Shown here: piece by piece, positions 1-9,256 of the stretch
Numbering within the stretch: the stretch's first letter is position 1
How the letters are laid out: every line of letters begins with the position of its first letter
Translations under genes and position numbers: made by a program
Notes under the pieces: model-generated
Databases searched by the model: none
What the model was told of the DNA's origin: nothing
The model's input: only the letters and a program-made list of their open reading frames with translations
Assembly (NCBI RefSeq): GCF_902459735.1
Contig: NZ_CABPRV010000004.1
Location: 186,001-250,000, forward strand
From: Pandoraea capi
Lineage (GTDB): Bacteria > Pseudomonadota > Gammaproteobacteria > Burkholderiales > Burkholderiaceae
Length of the DNA stretch: 64,000 bases
Direction: 5' to 3'

Positions 1-110
1 GCATGGCGGAAGCGTCGGCCTGGCTCGATTACTACGCCGACTTCTGGCAAACGCGTATGGATGCGCTCGAAACGCATCTGGTGAACAAGCGCAAGCGAGA
101 GGCCCCATGA
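1..110 (+). CDS. ArsR-family transcriptional regulator, C-terminal end (5' partial)
   Basis: The open frame enters from the left edge and ends in TGA at 108-110. The visible tail reads like the C-terminal helix of small ArsR/SmtB winged-helix repressors (WLDYYADFWQTRMDALETHL). Its stop overlaps the ATG of the next gene (ATGA), and ArsR regulators are very often co-transcribed with an AHSA1/SRPBCC gene in just this way. The DNA-binding part lies outside the window, so the family call rests on the tail and the neighbour. Confidence 0.6.
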   Translation, partial: MAEASAWLDYYADFWQTRMDALETHLVNKRKREAP

Positions 111-589
111 CCTTGCAGACCGTGCGCGTGAGCAAAGTGCTACCGGCCTCGCGCGATGAAGTGTTCGATGCATGGCTCGATCCCGACGGAATGTGCGCAT
201 GGATGCTTCCGGGTACCGTCAAGCATTGCGACGTGATGCTCGAACCGCGCGTGGGCGGACGCTTTCACATCTTCATGAAATCGGCGGGCGCCGATTATGT
301 TCACACCGGCGAGTATCTGGTGATGGACCGCCCGTCGAAACTCGCCTTCACGTGGCTATCCTCTCGTATGGATCAGCAGCGCACGCTCGTGACGATCGAG
401 CTTTTCGAGCGCGGCGAGCAGCAATGCGAACTCGTCTTGACGCACGAGCGCGTGCCGGCCGACCATTCCGCGCGCGGTCTGGGCGTTGGCTGGAACCAGA
501 TGCTGGAGAAACTGCGCGAGCATTTCAAGAGACCGCACAACGACGCGAGCGCGCGTGAAGACATCGCCACCGGCAACGCGCGCAAATAG
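107..589 (+). CDS. SRPBCC / AHSA1 domain protein
   Basis: A 160-residue START-like protein of the Aha1 C-terminal type, a single hydrophobic-cavity domain. The N-terminal strand (RVSKVLPASRDEVFDAWLDP), the central GGRFHI turn and the C-terminal helix beginning GWNQMLEKL are characteristic, and the length is normal. It overlaps the upstream ArsR tail by 4 bp and is probably translationally coupled to it. The ligand cannot be read from the sequence; members are usually annotated as SRPBCC or ATPase activator-like proteins. Confidence 0.85.
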   Translation: MTLQTVRVSKVLPASRDEVFDAWLDPDGMCAWMLPGTVKHCDVMLEPRVGGRFHIFMKSAGADYVHTGEYLVMDRPSKLAFTWLSSRMDQQRTLVTIELFERGEQQCELVLTHERVPADHSARGLGVGWNQMLEKLREHFKRPHNDASAREDIATGNARK

Positions 590-672
590 GCTAATATCGC
601 GGCACTGTCGCCTACCGAGCGGCTAATTGAACGGAACGCCGGCCCCCATCCGGGGCACGCGCGCAGTGTGGT

Positions 673-1167
673 ATGGAACTCGACGCCATTGATTTGAAGA
701 TTCTGCGGGAGCTGCAAGCCGACGCCCGCCTCACCAACGTTGAACTCGCCTCGCGGGTCAGCCTGTCGCCCTCGCCGTGTCTGGCGCGCGTCAAGGCGCT
801 CGAAGCGGCGGGTTACATTCGTCAGCGCGTGACGCTGCTCGATCCGTCGCGCCTCGGGTTGCACATCAACGTATTCATCCACGTCACGCTGGAAAACCAG
901 AATCGCGACGGCCTCGACGCCTTCGAAACCGCCGTGACCGCCCTGCCGAACGTCATGGAGTGTTACCTGATGTCCGGCGACGCCGACTATCTGCTGCGGG
1001 TCATGGTCAGCGACATGGCCGCGTACGAAACGCTCATCACTGATCGCATCTCGCGGATTCCGGGCATCCGCAATATCCGTTCGAGCTTCGCGCTCAAGCA
1101 GGTCATGTACACCACGGCCGTACCCGTGCCCGATCCGCACGACGCCTCCGCGGCAGGCGATGCCTGA
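673..1167 (+). CDS. Lrp/AsnC-family transcriptional regulator
   Basis: A 164-residue protein with the normal two-domain layout: an N-terminal winged helix-turn-helix (about residues 3-62, LDAIDLKILRELQADARLTN) and a C-terminal RAM/ACT ligand domain (about 70-150, with the typical VMECYLMSGDADYLL core). It overlaps the following EamA exporter gene by 8 bp, so the two are probably one unit in which the regulator senses an amino acid and controls its export. No clear ribosome-binding site precedes the ATG. The effector is not identifiable. Confidence 0.92.
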   Translation: MELDAIDLKILRELQADARLTNVELASRVSLSPSPCLARVKALEAAGYIRQRVTLLDPSRLGLHINVFIHVTLENQNRDGLDAFETAVTALPNVMECYLMSGDADYLLRVMVSDMAAYETLITDRISRIPGIRNIRSSFALKQVMYTTAVPVPDPHDASAAGDA

Positions 1168-2116
1168 AGCCCGCGCCGCAGACACTGCCGGTACCGCCGC
1201 GCCCCTGCCGACACAACGCGGCGGCCAAGGGGGCGCCAGCCAGCAGATCGCGCTGCATGTGGCTGCGATGCTGTTCGGGGCGTCGGCGCTGTTCGGCGAG
1301 CACATCGCCGCGAGCAGCACGATGATCGTGTTCGGGCGCGGCCTGTTTTCGTGGCTCGCGCTCACCGTCATCGCCCTCACCGGTCTGGCGGGTCTGCGCA
1401 GCGCGTCACGCTTGTCCGGCGGTGCGCCGTGGCGTGGCATCTCGACGGCGTCCGCCTTGCGGCTCATCGTCGCCGGTGTGCTGCTCGCCGTGCACTGGCT
1501 CGCGTTCTTTCTCGCAATCAAGGCGGGGGGCGTGGCCGTCGGCACACTCGGCTTCGCTTGTTTCCCTGCGTTCGTGATCCTGCTGGAATGGCCGTTGCGC
1601 CGTGAGCGTCCGTCGTTGGGCGACGTGGGGGTGATCGCCCTCGTTTGCGTCGGCCTCGCGCTCGTGACGCCCGCTTTCGACTGGCAGGCGGGTGCGACGA
1701 TCGGCCTCGCGTGGGGTGTGTTGTCGGGTGCGATTTACGCCGTCATTGCGCTATCGAACCGGGTGCTCGGCGCGCAGGCGTCGCCGTTACAGGCGAGTTG
1801 GTGGCAATGCCTCGGCATTCTCATCGTGCTCGGGCCGTTCGCGTGGCGCGAAGCCCTGACGTTGCCTGTCGTGCAATGGGGCTGGCTCGCATGTCTGGGC
1901 GTGGTGTGCACCGCCCTCGCCTACACCCTGTTCATTCACGCGCTGCGCACCGTCAAGGCCAGTCAGGCCGCCGTGGTGATCGCGCTCGAACCGGTCTATG
2001 CCATCGCCTTCGCGTGGGTGCTGTTCGGCACGTCGCCCACGCTCAAGATGGCGATCGGCGGCGTGTGCATCGTCGGCGCCGTGGCCTGGTCCGGTTCGAT
2101 GCGCTCACGCCGCTGA
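1160..2116 (+). CDS. EamA/DMT-superfamily exporter
   Basis: A 318-residue inner-membrane protein with two EamA repeats (about residues 30-170 and 175-312) and about ten hydrophobic segments. The start overlaps the upstream Lrp gene. DMT carriers of this type export amino acids or other small metabolites, and the Lrp partner supports amino acid efflux; the substrate is inference. The C-terminal repeat carries the usual ALAYTLFIHALRTVKASQA region. Confidence 0.88.
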   Translation: MPEARAADTAGTAAPLPTQRGGQGGASQQIALHVAAMLFGASALFGEHIAASSTMIVFGRGLFSWLALTVIALTGLAGLRSASRLSGGAPWRGISTASALRLIVAGVLLAVHWLAFFLAIKAGGVAVGTLGFACFPAFVILLEWPLRRERPSLGDVGVIALVCVGLALVTPAFDWQAGATIGLAWGVLSGAIYAVIALSNRVLGAQASPLQASWWQCLGILIVLGPFAWREALTLPVVQWGWLACLGVVCTALAYTLFIHALRTVKASQAAVVIALEPVYAIAFAWVLFGTSPTLKMAIGGVCIVGAVAWSGSMRSRR

Positions 2117-2132
2117 TCGTCGATGTCGGTAT

Positions 2133-2177
2133 CGATGAGGGTCTCGGTGGCTCATCGAGTCGCCGAGACCCTCATCG
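2133..2177. terminator. Bidirectional intrinsic terminator
   Basis: A perfect 15-bp inverted repeat (CGATGAGGGTCTCGG and its complement) with a 15-nt loop sits between the convergent EamA and SDR genes. Confidence 0.75.
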
Positions 2178-2192
2178 CTGACACATCGCGCG

Positions 2193-2951
2193 TCAGAGAA
2201 TCATGCCGCCCGACGCTTCGACACGCTGGCCGTTGATCCAGCCAGTCTCGTCGCTCAGCAGCGCCGCCACTACACCGCCGATATCTTCAGCTTCGCCGAC
2301 CCGGCCCAGCGCGATGTTGTTGGCGACCATCTTGTGCACCGCCTCGTTGTCACGCACCGTGCCGCCGTTGAAGTCCGTGGCAATCGCCCCCGGCGCGATG
2401 GTGTTGGCGCGAATGCCGCGCGCGCCCAGTTCCTTGGCCAGATAACGCGAGAATACTTCGATGCCGCCCTTCATCATGGCGTAGGCCGACGCGTTCGGCA
2501 GCGTGAAGCGGGCCAGACCGCTCGATACATTCAGAATGCGGCCGCCGTCGGCAATCATCGGCAGCAACGTCTGCGTGAGGAAGAACGGCCCCTTCAGGTG
2601 CAGACGCACCAGAAAATCGAACTCGTCTTCCGTCGTGTCGACGATCGCCTTGTGCAGACCGGTGCCGGCGTTGTTCACGAGGAAGTCGAACGTGTCGCGC
2701 TTCCAGACTTCCTTTAGCAGACGCTTGACCTCAGCGGCGAATGGCGCGAACTGAGACGAATCCGAGGCGTCGAGCGGCAGCGCCACGGCGTTTGCGCCCA
2801 GCTTGACGATCTCGGCGACTACAGCCTCAGCTTCTTCGCGCTGGCTGCGATAGGTGAGGATGACATCAGTGCCGCGATGGGCGAGAGCAAGCGCCGAAGC
2901 ACGGCCAAGGCCGCGGCTGCCACCGGTGATGAGAGCGATCTTACGGGTCAT
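2193..2951 (-). CDS. SDR-family oxidoreductase
   Basis: A 252-residue classical short-chain dehydrogenase/reductase. Visible motifs are the Rossmann TGGSRGLG (residues 9-16), NNAG (93-96) and the catalytic S144, Y157 and K161 (YAMMK). The start at 2951 is chosen because AAGGAGA lies just upstream and the protein then begins at the Rossmann strand; a longer open frame reaching 3602 is not coding. It is divergent from a LysR regulator with a palindromic operator between them, so it is probably that regulator's target. The substrate is unknown. Confidence 0.9.
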   Translation of the reverse strand: MTRKIALITGGSRGLGRASALALAHRGTDVILTYRSQREEAEAVVAEIVKLGANAVALPLDASDSSQFAPFAAEVKRLLKEVWKRDTFDFLVNNAGTGLHKAIVDTTEDEFDFLVRLHLKGPFFLTQTLLPMIADGGRILNVSSGLARFTLPNASAYAMMKGGIEVFSRYLAKELGARGIRANTIAPGAIATDFNGGTVRDNEAVHKMVANNIALGRVGEAEDIGGVVAALLSDETGWINGQRVEASGGMIL

Positions 2952-3014
2952 GGTGATTCTCCTTGGATGTATGTTCAACATCCTATTGCATTGAATTTCA
3001 CCAATAAATCCAGC

Positions 3015-3039
3015 GAATTTGATTACACTGATCAAATTC
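3015..3039. promoter_or_regulatory. LysR-type operator (GAATTTGAT-N7-ATCAAATTC)
   Basis: A perfect inverted repeat with 9-bp arms and a 7-bp centre lies in the 133-bp divergent SDR/LysR promoter region. It contains the T-N11-A core expected of LysR-type sites, and its AT-rich flanks contrast with the GC-rich genes. Confidence 0.65.
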
Positions 3040-3084
3040 CAATAACAATCGTTCGTCTGCCCCGACGAATGCCCCCTCGCCCCC

Positions 3085-3990
3085 ATGCACCAGCTCGACG
3101 CCATGCGCATCTTCGTGCGCGTTACCGAGACCGGCAGCTTCACGCAGGCTGCCGACAGTCTCGGCCTGCCGCGCGCCAGCGTGTCCAACGCCATCAAGCA
3201 ACTCGAAACGAAGCTGGGCACGCGCTTGCTGCATCGGACCACGCGTCGTGTGCAGCTCACGCAGGACGGACAGGCCTGCCTTGAACGCTGCAAGGACCTG
3301 CTCGCCGATATGGAGGAGTGGGAGACGATGTTCGCCGCGCAGAACGAAGCGCTCACCGGACGGCTGCGGGTCGATCTTCCCGCCACGCTGGCGCGCACGA
3401 CCGTGATCCCGCAACTGCCGTCGTTTCTGGCGCAGCATCCGGCGTTGCGCATCGAGCTGTCGAGCACCGACCGGCGCGTCGATCTCGTGCGCGAAGGCTT
3501 CGATTGCGTATTGCGCGTGGGCGCAGTCGCGGACTCCACGCTGATTGCGCGTCCGCTGGGCCATATGCGGCAAATCAACGTGGCGAGCACGGCGTATCTC
3601 AAACGTTACGGCGTACCGAAAACGCTGGAAGACCTTAGTCGCCACCGGCTGATCCATTACACGACGACATTGGGCACGCGCCCCGTAGGCTGGGAGTATT
3701 TCGATGGCGAGCGCTACGCACAATGGCCGATGGAGGGTGTGTTGACGGTGAATAACGCCGACGCCTATCAGGCCGCCTGCCTCGCCGGACTCGGGCTGAT
3801 TCAGGCCCCCGAATCCGGTGTGCGAGCTCACATCGCGGACGGCACGCTGCAAGAAGTGATGCCGGACTTTCAGGCCGAGCCGCTCGCGGTGTCGCTGCTC
3901 TATGCCAACCGTCGGCATCTGCCGCGCCGCGCGCAGGCGTTCATGAACTGGCTCACCGACCTGCTCACACCGCGCCTGACGAACGTCTGA
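3085..3990 (+). CDS. LysR-family transcriptional regulator
   Basis: A 301-residue LysR-type regulator: N-terminal helix-turn-helix (about residues 1-60, including AADSLGLPRASVSNAIKQLE) and a substrate-binding domain (about 90-295) with the CrgA/AaeR-like stretch LPSFLAQHPALRIELSSTDR. It is divergent from the SDR gene at 2193-2951 and shares an operator with it, so it probably regulates that gene and itself. The inducer is unknown. Confidence 0.93.
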   Translation: MHQLDAMRIFVRVTETGSFTQAADSLGLPRASVSNAIKQLETKLGTRLLHRTTRRVQLTQDGQACLERCKDLLADMEEWETMFAAQNEALTGRLRVDLPATLARTTVIPQLPSFLAQHPALRIELSSTDRRVDLVREGFDCVLRVGAVADSTLIARPLGHMRQINVASTAYLKRYGVPKTLEDLSRHRLIHYTTTLGTRPVGWEYFDGERYAQWPMEGVLTVNNADAYQAACLAGLGLIQAPESGVRAHIADGTLQEVMPDFQAEPLAVSLLYANRRHLPRRAQAFMNWLTDLLTPRLTNV

Positions 3991-4014
3991 CCCATCCCGT
4001 GCGCGCTATCGCGA

Positions 4015-4668
4015 CTACAGCCCCTGCTCGACCATCGCGACGAGCCGCTGCCCGAGCGCGTCGACCTGTTCGTCGGGCAAGTCACGCAGCGGGCCGTCGA
4101 TGACCAGCACCGACAGGCCGTGCACCGCCGCCCACGCGAGATACTCGGCGCCCGGCCGTTGTTCAGGGCGCACGATGCCGGCGGCCACCATACCGTCGAG
4201 CGCCGCCCCCAGCAATTCGAACGGATTCAATCCGCTCGCCCCCGCCTTCTCCGGCCCGCCGGCCGAACGTACATTCTCCGACGGCGCAAACGCAGTGCGG
4301 AACAGCCCCGGCTGCCTGCGCGCGAAGTGCAGATAGCCGATACCCACGCCACGCAACACCGCGCGCGAGCGCGCCGCGCCGTCAGGCAGCGACGCTGCGT
4401 CGAGCAACGCCTGCTCATGCTCGATGAACACCGCCAGCTCGGCCAATGCCGCCGAGCGCACCGCGTCAAGCAGATCCTGACGATTGGCGAAATGCCGGTA
4501 AGCCGCATTGGGAACCACCCCGGCGCGCCGCGTGGCCTCGCGTAGGATCACCGCATCCGGTCCCCCGTCGCGCGCGAGCGCGATCCCCGCTTCCAGCAAC
4601 GCCCGGCGCAGGTCGCCGTGGCGATAGGTCGCCCGCGCCGGCCCGGTCGTTGTTTCCTGTTCTGTCAT
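4015..4668 (-). CDS. TetR/AcrR-family regulator with WHG-type C-terminal domain
   Basis: A 217-residue repressor. The N-terminal helix-turn-helix covers about residues 18-62 (ATRRAGVVPNAAYRHFANRQ) and the C-terminal ligand domain carries the AVHGLSVLVIDGPL signature of the WHG (TetR_C_33) group. The start at 4668 is preceded by AAGGGGT; a longer in-frame upstream extension would cover the operator region and is rejected. It converges on the LysR gene and is divergent from the VOC-family gene, with two palindromes between them. Confidence 0.88.
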   Translation of the reverse strand: MTEQETTTGPARATYRHGDLRRALLEAGIALARDGGPDAVILREATRRAGVVPNAAYRHFANRQDLLDAVRSAALAELAVFIEHEQALLDAASLPDGAARSRAVLRGVGIGYLHFARRQPGLFRTAFAPSENVRSAGGPEKAGASGLNPFELLGAALDGMVAAGIVRPEQRPGAEYLAWAAVHGLSVLVIDGPLRDLPDEQVDALGQRLVAMVEQGL

Positions 4669-4680
4669 TGCTACCCCTTG

Positions 4681-4725
4681 TGGACAGTGTCCATTATGTC
4701 TGCTATTGTTTGTGTACACCGTCCA
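4681..4725. promoter_or_regulatory. Paired TetR operator-like palindromes
   Basis: TGGACAGTGTCCA at 4681-4693 is perfectly palindromic around its central base. At 4713-4725 the opposite strand reads TGGACGGTGTACA, the same site with two changes. Both lie directly upstream of the tetR start at 4668, which suggests autoregulation. Confidence 0.65.
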
Positions 4726-4886
4726 CAATGGCAAGTTGCAATGCATCATCGGTCGGTGGATGACGTCACATTCGCGCCTCGCCTGTGCAGGCACTATGGT
4801 TGTTGAAGTACCGATGACGTTCGACCGATGACACTTCCCCGGGCACCCGAATGCCCGTTTATCGCAGACATATTGAGGAGCGCTCC

Positions 4887-5315
4887 ATGCAAGTTCATTC
4901 CTATCTGTTTTTCGAAGGTCGTTGCGAAGAAGCCATGGATTTCTATGTGAAGACGCTGGGCGCGAAGCGCGGCATGGCCATGCGCTACGGCGACAGCCCG
5001 GAGCAGTGTCCCGAAGGCATGCTGCCGCCGGGCAGCGAGAACAAGATCATGCACGGTGAGTTCTTCATCGGCGAATCGATGGTGATGGCGTCCGACGGCA
5101 TGGTGAGCGGTCAGCCGAAGTTCGACGGTTTCTCGCTGTCGGTGGACTTCACCGAAGTGGGCGCGGCCGAGAAGGCGTTCCACGCGCTGGCCGAGGGCGG
5201 CTCGGTCAACATGCCGCTGGGCGAGACGTTCTTCGCGAAGACGTTCGGCATGGTCAAGGACCGTTTCGGCATGAACTGGATGGTGATCGTGCCCAAGGAA
5301 ATGCCGAAGGGCTAA
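4887..5315 (+). CDS. VOC-family protein (PhnB-like)
   Basis: A 142-residue glyoxalase-fold protein of the PhnB / 3-demethylubiquinone methyltransferase-like group: [20 protein letters not shown] at the N terminus and the [11 protein letters not shown] end are characteristic. The start at 4887 follows GAGGAG at a 6-bp spacing; an in-frame ATG at 4851 lacks a site and is rejected. It is divergent from the TetR regulator and may be its target. Members of this group often have no known reaction. Confidence 0.85.
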   Translation: MQVHSYLFFEGRCEEAMDFYVKTLGAKRGMAMRYGDSPEQCPEGMLPPGSENKIMHGEFFIGESMVMASDGMVSGQPKFDGFSLSVDFTEVGAAEKAFHALAEGGSVNMPLGETFFAKTFGMVKDRFGMNWMVIVPKEMPKG

Positions 5316-5482
5316 GGCACTGGCTGAAGGGTGGGCATAAGGGTGACCGAATGCCCCGGCGGGTGTCGGATGAGATGGCTGGGTGTGCAGGATTGCGCCT
5401 CTGTCGACGATTCCGTCACCCGCCTCTTTTTTCTGCCCGGCGTGTCCGACAAGTTCCTCGCGCCTGTGCTATCGTCGCCGCC

Positions 5483-6412
5483 ATGCCATCCGTTATCTCA
5501 ATCAAAAATCTGTCGAAGACGTACGCGACAGGGTTCCAGGCACTCAAGAACGTCAGCCTGGAAATCCAGCGCGGCGAGATCTTCGCCCTGCTCGGCCCGA
5601 ACGGCGCCGGCAAAACGACCCTCATCAGCACCATCTGCGGCATCGTGCGTCCGACCTCGGGCACGGTCACCGTCGACGGTCACGACATCGTCACGGATTA
5701 CCGTGCCGCGCGTGAAGCCATCGGCCTCGTGCCGCAGGAGCTGACCACGGATTCCTTCGAATCCGTGTGGGCCACCGTCTCCTTCTCGCGGGGTTTGTTC
5801 GGCAAACCGGCGAATCCGGCGCACATCGAAAAGGTGCTGCGCTCGCTCTCGCTGTGGGAGAAGAAGGACAGCCGCATCATGCAGCTCTCAGGAGGCATGA
5901 AGCGTCGCGTGCTGATCGCCAAGGCGCTCTCGCACGAGCCGCGCGTGCTGTTCCTCGACGAGCCGACCGCCGGGGTGGACGTCGAGTTGCGACGCGACAT
6001 GTGGCGTCTCGTGCAGTCGCTGCGCGAGACCGGCGTGACCGTGATCCTCACCACGCACTACATCGAAGAGGCCGAAGAAATGGCCGATCGCGTGGGCATC
6101 ATTACCGGCGGGCAGATCACGCTCGTGCAGGAGAAGACCGAACTGATGCGGCACATGGGCAGCAAGCAGCTCTCGCTGCAACTGACCGAGCCGATCGCAG
6201 CCGTGCCCGAAGCCCTCGCCGGTTACGGTCTGGTGCTCGGCAACAACGGCACCGAACTCGTCTTCAGCTACGACGCCAATATCGAGCAGACGTCCATCGC
6301 CTCGCTGCTGCGCGACATGGAGCGCGCCGGCATTTCGGTGAAGGATCTGCACACGACGCAAAGCTCGCTCGAAGACATCTTCGTCTCGCTCGTGCATAAA
6401 AAAGAAGGATGA
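5483..6412 (+). CDS. yadG: ABC transporter ATP-binding protein (YadG-like)
   Basis: A 309-residue ABC-2-type ATPase, the same length as E. coli YadG and similar throughout. Visible motifs are Walker A (GPNGAGKTT), the signature LSGGMKRR, Walker B ([12 protein letters not shown]) and the switch His in [12 protein letters not shown]. The chosen start gives the normal N terminus ([14 protein letters not shown]); the longer frame from 5351 is not supported. It overlaps the permease gene by 4 bp, so the two make one exporter. The substrate is unknown. Confidence 0.9.
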   Translation: MPSVISIKNLSKTYATGFQALKNVSLEIQRGEIFALLGPNGAGKTTLISTICGIVRPTSGTVTVDGHDIVTDYRAAREAIGLVPQELTTDSFESVWATVSFSRGLFGKPANPAHIEKVLRSLSLWEKKDSRIMQLSGGMKRRVLIAKALSHEPRVLFLDEPTAGVDVELRRDMWRLVQSLRETGVTVILTTHYIEEAEEMADRVGIITGGQITLVQEKTELMRHMGSKQLSLQLTEPIAAVPEALAGYGLVLGNNGTELVFSYDANIEQTSIASLLRDMERAGISVKDLHTTQSSLEDIFVSLVHKKEG

Positions 6413-7182
6413 GCCGCGCCATGAATTTCTACGCCGTCAGGGCGATCTACAACTTCGAGATGGCCCGCACGCGTCGCACGCTGATGCAGAGCATCATCTC
6501 GCCGGTCATCTCGACCTCGCTGTACTTTGTGGTGTTCGGCGCGGCCATCGGCTCGCGCATTCCCGAAATCGAAGGCGTGCCGTACGGCGCGTTCATCGTG
6601 CCGGGCCTCATCATGCTCTCGCTGCTCACGCAGAGTGTGACGAACGCCTCGTTCGGCATCTACTTCCCACGTTTCACAGGCACGATCTACGAGGTGCTCT
6701 CCGCGCCCGTGTCCTACATGGAGATCGTGTGCGCCTACGTGGGGGCGGCGGCAACGAAGTCGATCATTCTCGGGGTCATCATGCTGGGCACGGCGGCGCT
6801 GTTCGTGCCGCTGCGCATCGAGCATCCGATCTGGATGATCTTCTTCCTCGTGCTCACCGCCGTAACGTTCAGCCTGCTCGGCTTCATCATCGGCATCTGG
6901 GCCGATGGCTTCGAGAAGCTGCAACTCGTGCCGTTGCTCATCATCACGCCGCTCACGTTCCTTGGCGGCAGCTTCTACTCGACGAGCATCCTGCCGCCGT
7001 TCTGGCGCGCCGTCACGCTTTTCAATCCGGTCGTGTATCTCATCAGCGGCTTCCGCTGGAGCTTCTACGGACTGGCGGATGTGAGCGTGGCGGTCAGTCT
7101 CGGCATGACGCTGCTGTTCCTCGCGATCTTCCTTGCGATCGTCGCGTGGATGTTCAAGACGGGCTATCGCCTCAAGAGCTGA
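6409..7182 (+). CDS. yadH: ABC-2 type transporter permease (YadH-like)
   Basis: A 257-residue inner-membrane protein with about six hydrophobic segments and the ABC-2 pattern ([20 protein letters not shown] near residue 70, [18 protein letters not shown] near 185). The length matches E. coli YadH. Its ATG overlaps the ATPase stop; a second ATG 12 bp downstream is possible. It forms an ABC exporter with the preceding ATPase. Confidence 0.9.
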   Translation: MSRAMNFYAVRAIYNFEMARTRRTLMQSIISPVISTSLYFVVFGAAIGSRIPEIEGVPYGAFIVPGLIMLSLLTQSVTNASFGIYFPRFTGTIYEVLSAPVSYMEIVCAYVGAAATKSIILGVIMLGTAALFVPLRIEHPIWMIFFLVLTAVTFSLLGFIIGIWADGFEKLQLVPLLIITPLTFLGGSFYSTSILPPFWRAVTLFNPVVYLISGFRWSFYGLADVSVAVSLGMTLLFLAIFLAIVAWMFKTGYRLKS

Positions 7183-7236
7183 TCCTCTCAACGTCCATCA
7201 GGCCCGCCCGGTATCCGGCGGGCTGCCCACATGATT

Positions 7237-7266
7237 CGCCGGACAGCACGATGTCCGGCGTCTTTC
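7237..7266 (+). terminator. Intrinsic terminator after the YadGH-like operon
   Basis: A 9-bp stem (CGCCGGACA / TGTCCGGCG) with a 6-nt loop is followed by TCTTTCT. It may also stop the convergent GST gene. Confidence 0.7.
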
Positions 7267-7295
7267 TGCTCTGCGTCCCCCCAACGCTCCCGACG

Positions 7296-7910
7296 TCAGA
7301 TCGGCGGCGTTTCGCGAAACGCGGGCAACGCTTCGGCTGCCGCCGAGAAGTTGGCAACCTCGGGAAACGCGCTGCCGAAATCGACTTCGGGCAGCATCAT
7401 CTGGTGGAAGCGCCACGCCACGGCAATCGCGACACCGTGCTCGCCAATGCGATCCGGTGTGGCCTCGACCGGCACCTGCGCCAGTTCCTTTTCCAGCCCC
7501 TGAAACGCCGCGTGAACCTGCGTGCGCACGCGGTCCGTCCACGGCGTGTGGCGCTTCTCGCTCGGACGCAGTTCGCGCTCGTAGACCAGTTGCACCGACT
7601 TCTCGCACGCCGCCAGCGCAAGTCCCGTCAGTCGTAACGAACGCAACCGTGCCGCCGGTTCGACCGGAACCAGCCGCTGCTCGGGATCGACCAGCGACTC
7701 GACGTACTGAAGAATCAGCGTGGAGTCCATGAGCACCGTGCCGTCGTCAGCGACGAGCGTGGGCGCTTTCACGACAGGGTTGATGGCGGAAAACTCGTCG
7801 AACGTCCGGAAGACGGACAGTGAACGGTGCTCGAAGGGGAGCCCGAGCAGCTTCAGGCAAATCGCCGTGCGACGCACGTATGGGGAATCCAGCATTCCAA
7901 TCAACTGCAT
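7296..7910 (-). CDS. Glutathione S-transferase family protein
   Basis: A 204-residue GST: N-terminal thioredoxin fold (about residues 1-78, beginning MQLIGMLDSPYVRRTAICLK, with APTLVADDGTVLMDSTLI for the glutathione gamma-glutamyl site) and a C-terminal helical domain. The start at 7910 is preceded by AAGGAG. It is divergent from the DJ-1/PfpI gene, with 95 bp between the starts. A role in stress or xenobiotic conjugation is inferred from the family only. Confidence 0.9.
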   Translation of the reverse strand: MQLIGMLDSPYVRRTAICLKLLGLPFEHRSLSVFRTFDEFSAINPVVKAPTLVADDGTVLMDSTLILQYVESLVDPEQRLVPVEPAARLRSLRLTGLALAACEKSVQLVYERELRPSEKRHTPWTDRVRTQVHAAFQGLEKELAQVPVEATPDRIGEHGVAIAVAWRFHQMMLPEVDFGSAFPEVANFSAAAEALPAFRETPPI

Positions 7911-8005
7911 GTCTCGCTCCTTGGCAAGGCGGTCACCGCCGGTTTCGTCGATCATACATGACGGGTAGAATGGGTCGCATGGCTGATTCGACAGGGAGAT
8001 GCTTC

Positions 8006-8695
8006 ATGAACATCCTGATGGTTCTGACCTCGCACGACCGCCTCGGCGACACGGGCAAGAAGACCGGCTTCTGGCTCGAAGAATTCGCCTCGCCGTATTA
8101 CGTGTTCATCGACGAAGGGCTCGCGGTAACGCTCGCGTCGCCTGCCGGCGGACAGCCGCCGCTCGATCCCAAGAGCGACGAGCCCGATGCGCAGACCGAT
8201 GCCACCCGACGCTTTCGCGACGACACCGATGCGCAACAAGCCCTCGCCAATACGCTGAAACTCGCCGACGTCAAAGCCGACGACTACGACGCCGTCTTCT
8301 ACCCCGGCGGCCACGGCCCGCTCTGGGATCTCGCGCAGGACCCGGATTCCATCCGCCTGATCGAAGCGTTCGAGCGGGCAGGCAAGCCGATCGGCTTCGT
8401 GTGCCACGCGCCGGGCGTGCTGCGTCAGGTGCGCGCGGCGAATGGCGAGCCACTGGTGCGCGGACGTCATGTGACCGGCTTCACCAACGACGAAGAGGCG
8501 GCCGTCGGACTCACCGACGTGGTGCCGTTCCTCGTCGAAGATGAATTGCGGCGTCTCGGCGGTCTCTACGAGAAGGCGGAGAACTGGGCATCGCACGTCG
8601 TCGGCGACGGGCGCCTCGTCACCGGGCAGAATCCGGCTTCGTCTGAAGAAGCCGCGCGCACGGTGCTCGCCATGATGGAGCCTCGCCTGCCATGA
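8006..8695 (+). CDS. DJ-1/PfpI-family protein (type 1 glutamine amidotransferase-like)
   Basis: A 229-residue DJ-1/PfpI superfamily protein. The nucleophile elbow is GFVCHAPGVL with the expected Cys-His pair, and YPGGHGPLWDL supplies the upstream glycine loop. The layout resembles Hsp31/YajL-like glyoxalase III or protein deglycase members. The start at 8006 follows GGGAGA; the in-frame extension to 7820 would run into the divergent GST promoter. It overlaps the next gene by 4 bp. Confidence 0.88.
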   Translation: MNILMVLTSHDRLGDTGKKTGFWLEEFASPYYVFIDEGLAVTLASPAGGQPPLDPKSDEPDAQTDATRRFRDDTDAQQALANTLKLADVKADDYDAVFYPGGHGPLWDLAQDPDSIRLIEAFERAGKPIGFVCHAPGVLRQVRAANGEPLVRGRHVTGFTNDEEAAVGLTDVVPFLVEDELRRLGGLYEKAENWASHVVGDGRLVTGQNPASSEEAARTVLAMMEPRLP

Positions 8696-9222
8696 GGACA
8701 CTGGATGCAGCCGTCGATGTACGGCGCCTGGTGCCGGCCGATGCGCTGGCGTTCCAGGCGCTGCGGCTTGCGGGTTTGCAGGCACACCCGGAGGCGTTCG
8801 GATCGAGCTATGCGGAAGAGAAGGACTGGCCGGTCGAGCGCGTGCGCGAATGGCTGACGGTACGCCCTGACGCAGGTGTCTTCGGCGCGTTCGAGAACGA
8901 GCGGTTGGTCGGCGTGGTCGGGCTGGGCCGACAGGCGCGTCCGAACTTCGCTCACGTGGGTTTTCTCTGGGGCATGTACGTCGAAGCACAGGCCATGGGA
9001 CGCGGTGTCGGACGCGCACTGATCGACGCGGCGCTCGCGCTGGCGCGCTCACAACCCGGACTGCGACACATCACGTTGCAGGTCAATGCCGACAATCGCG
9101 CGGCCATCGGGCTGTATCAGTCGTTCGGTTTCGTCGAGATCGGACGCGAGCCGGATGCCATGCGCGTGGGCAACGGCTATTGCGACGACATTCGCATGTA
9201 TCTGCCGATTGCCACGCACTGA
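8692..9222 (+). CDS. GNAT-family N-acetyltransferase
   Basis: A 176-residue GNAT-fold protein. The acetyl-CoA binding motif A is at about residues 92-115 (LWGMYVEAQAMGRGVGRALI), followed by LQVNADNRAAIGLYQSFGF, the usual N-A-Y region. It is translationally coupled (ATGA) to the DJ-1/PfpI gene. The acceptor is unknown. Confidence 0.92.
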   Translation: MRTLDAAVDVRRLVPADALAFQALRLAGLQAHPEAFGSSYAEEKDWPVERVREWLTVRPDAGVFGAFENERLVGVVGLGRQARPNFAHVGFLWGMYVEAQAMGRGVGRALIDAALALARSQPGLRHITLQVNADNRAAIGLYQSFGFVEIGREPDAMRVGNGYCDDIRMYLPIATH

Positions 9223-9256
9223 ACGCGTGCAATCGGCGCAACGACGCCAGACAATG

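Noticed and set aside
2952-3602. Upstream extension of the SDR frame towards 3602
   Set aside because: It runs antisense through the LysR gene and the operator; AAGGAGA and the Rossmann strand place the start at 2951.
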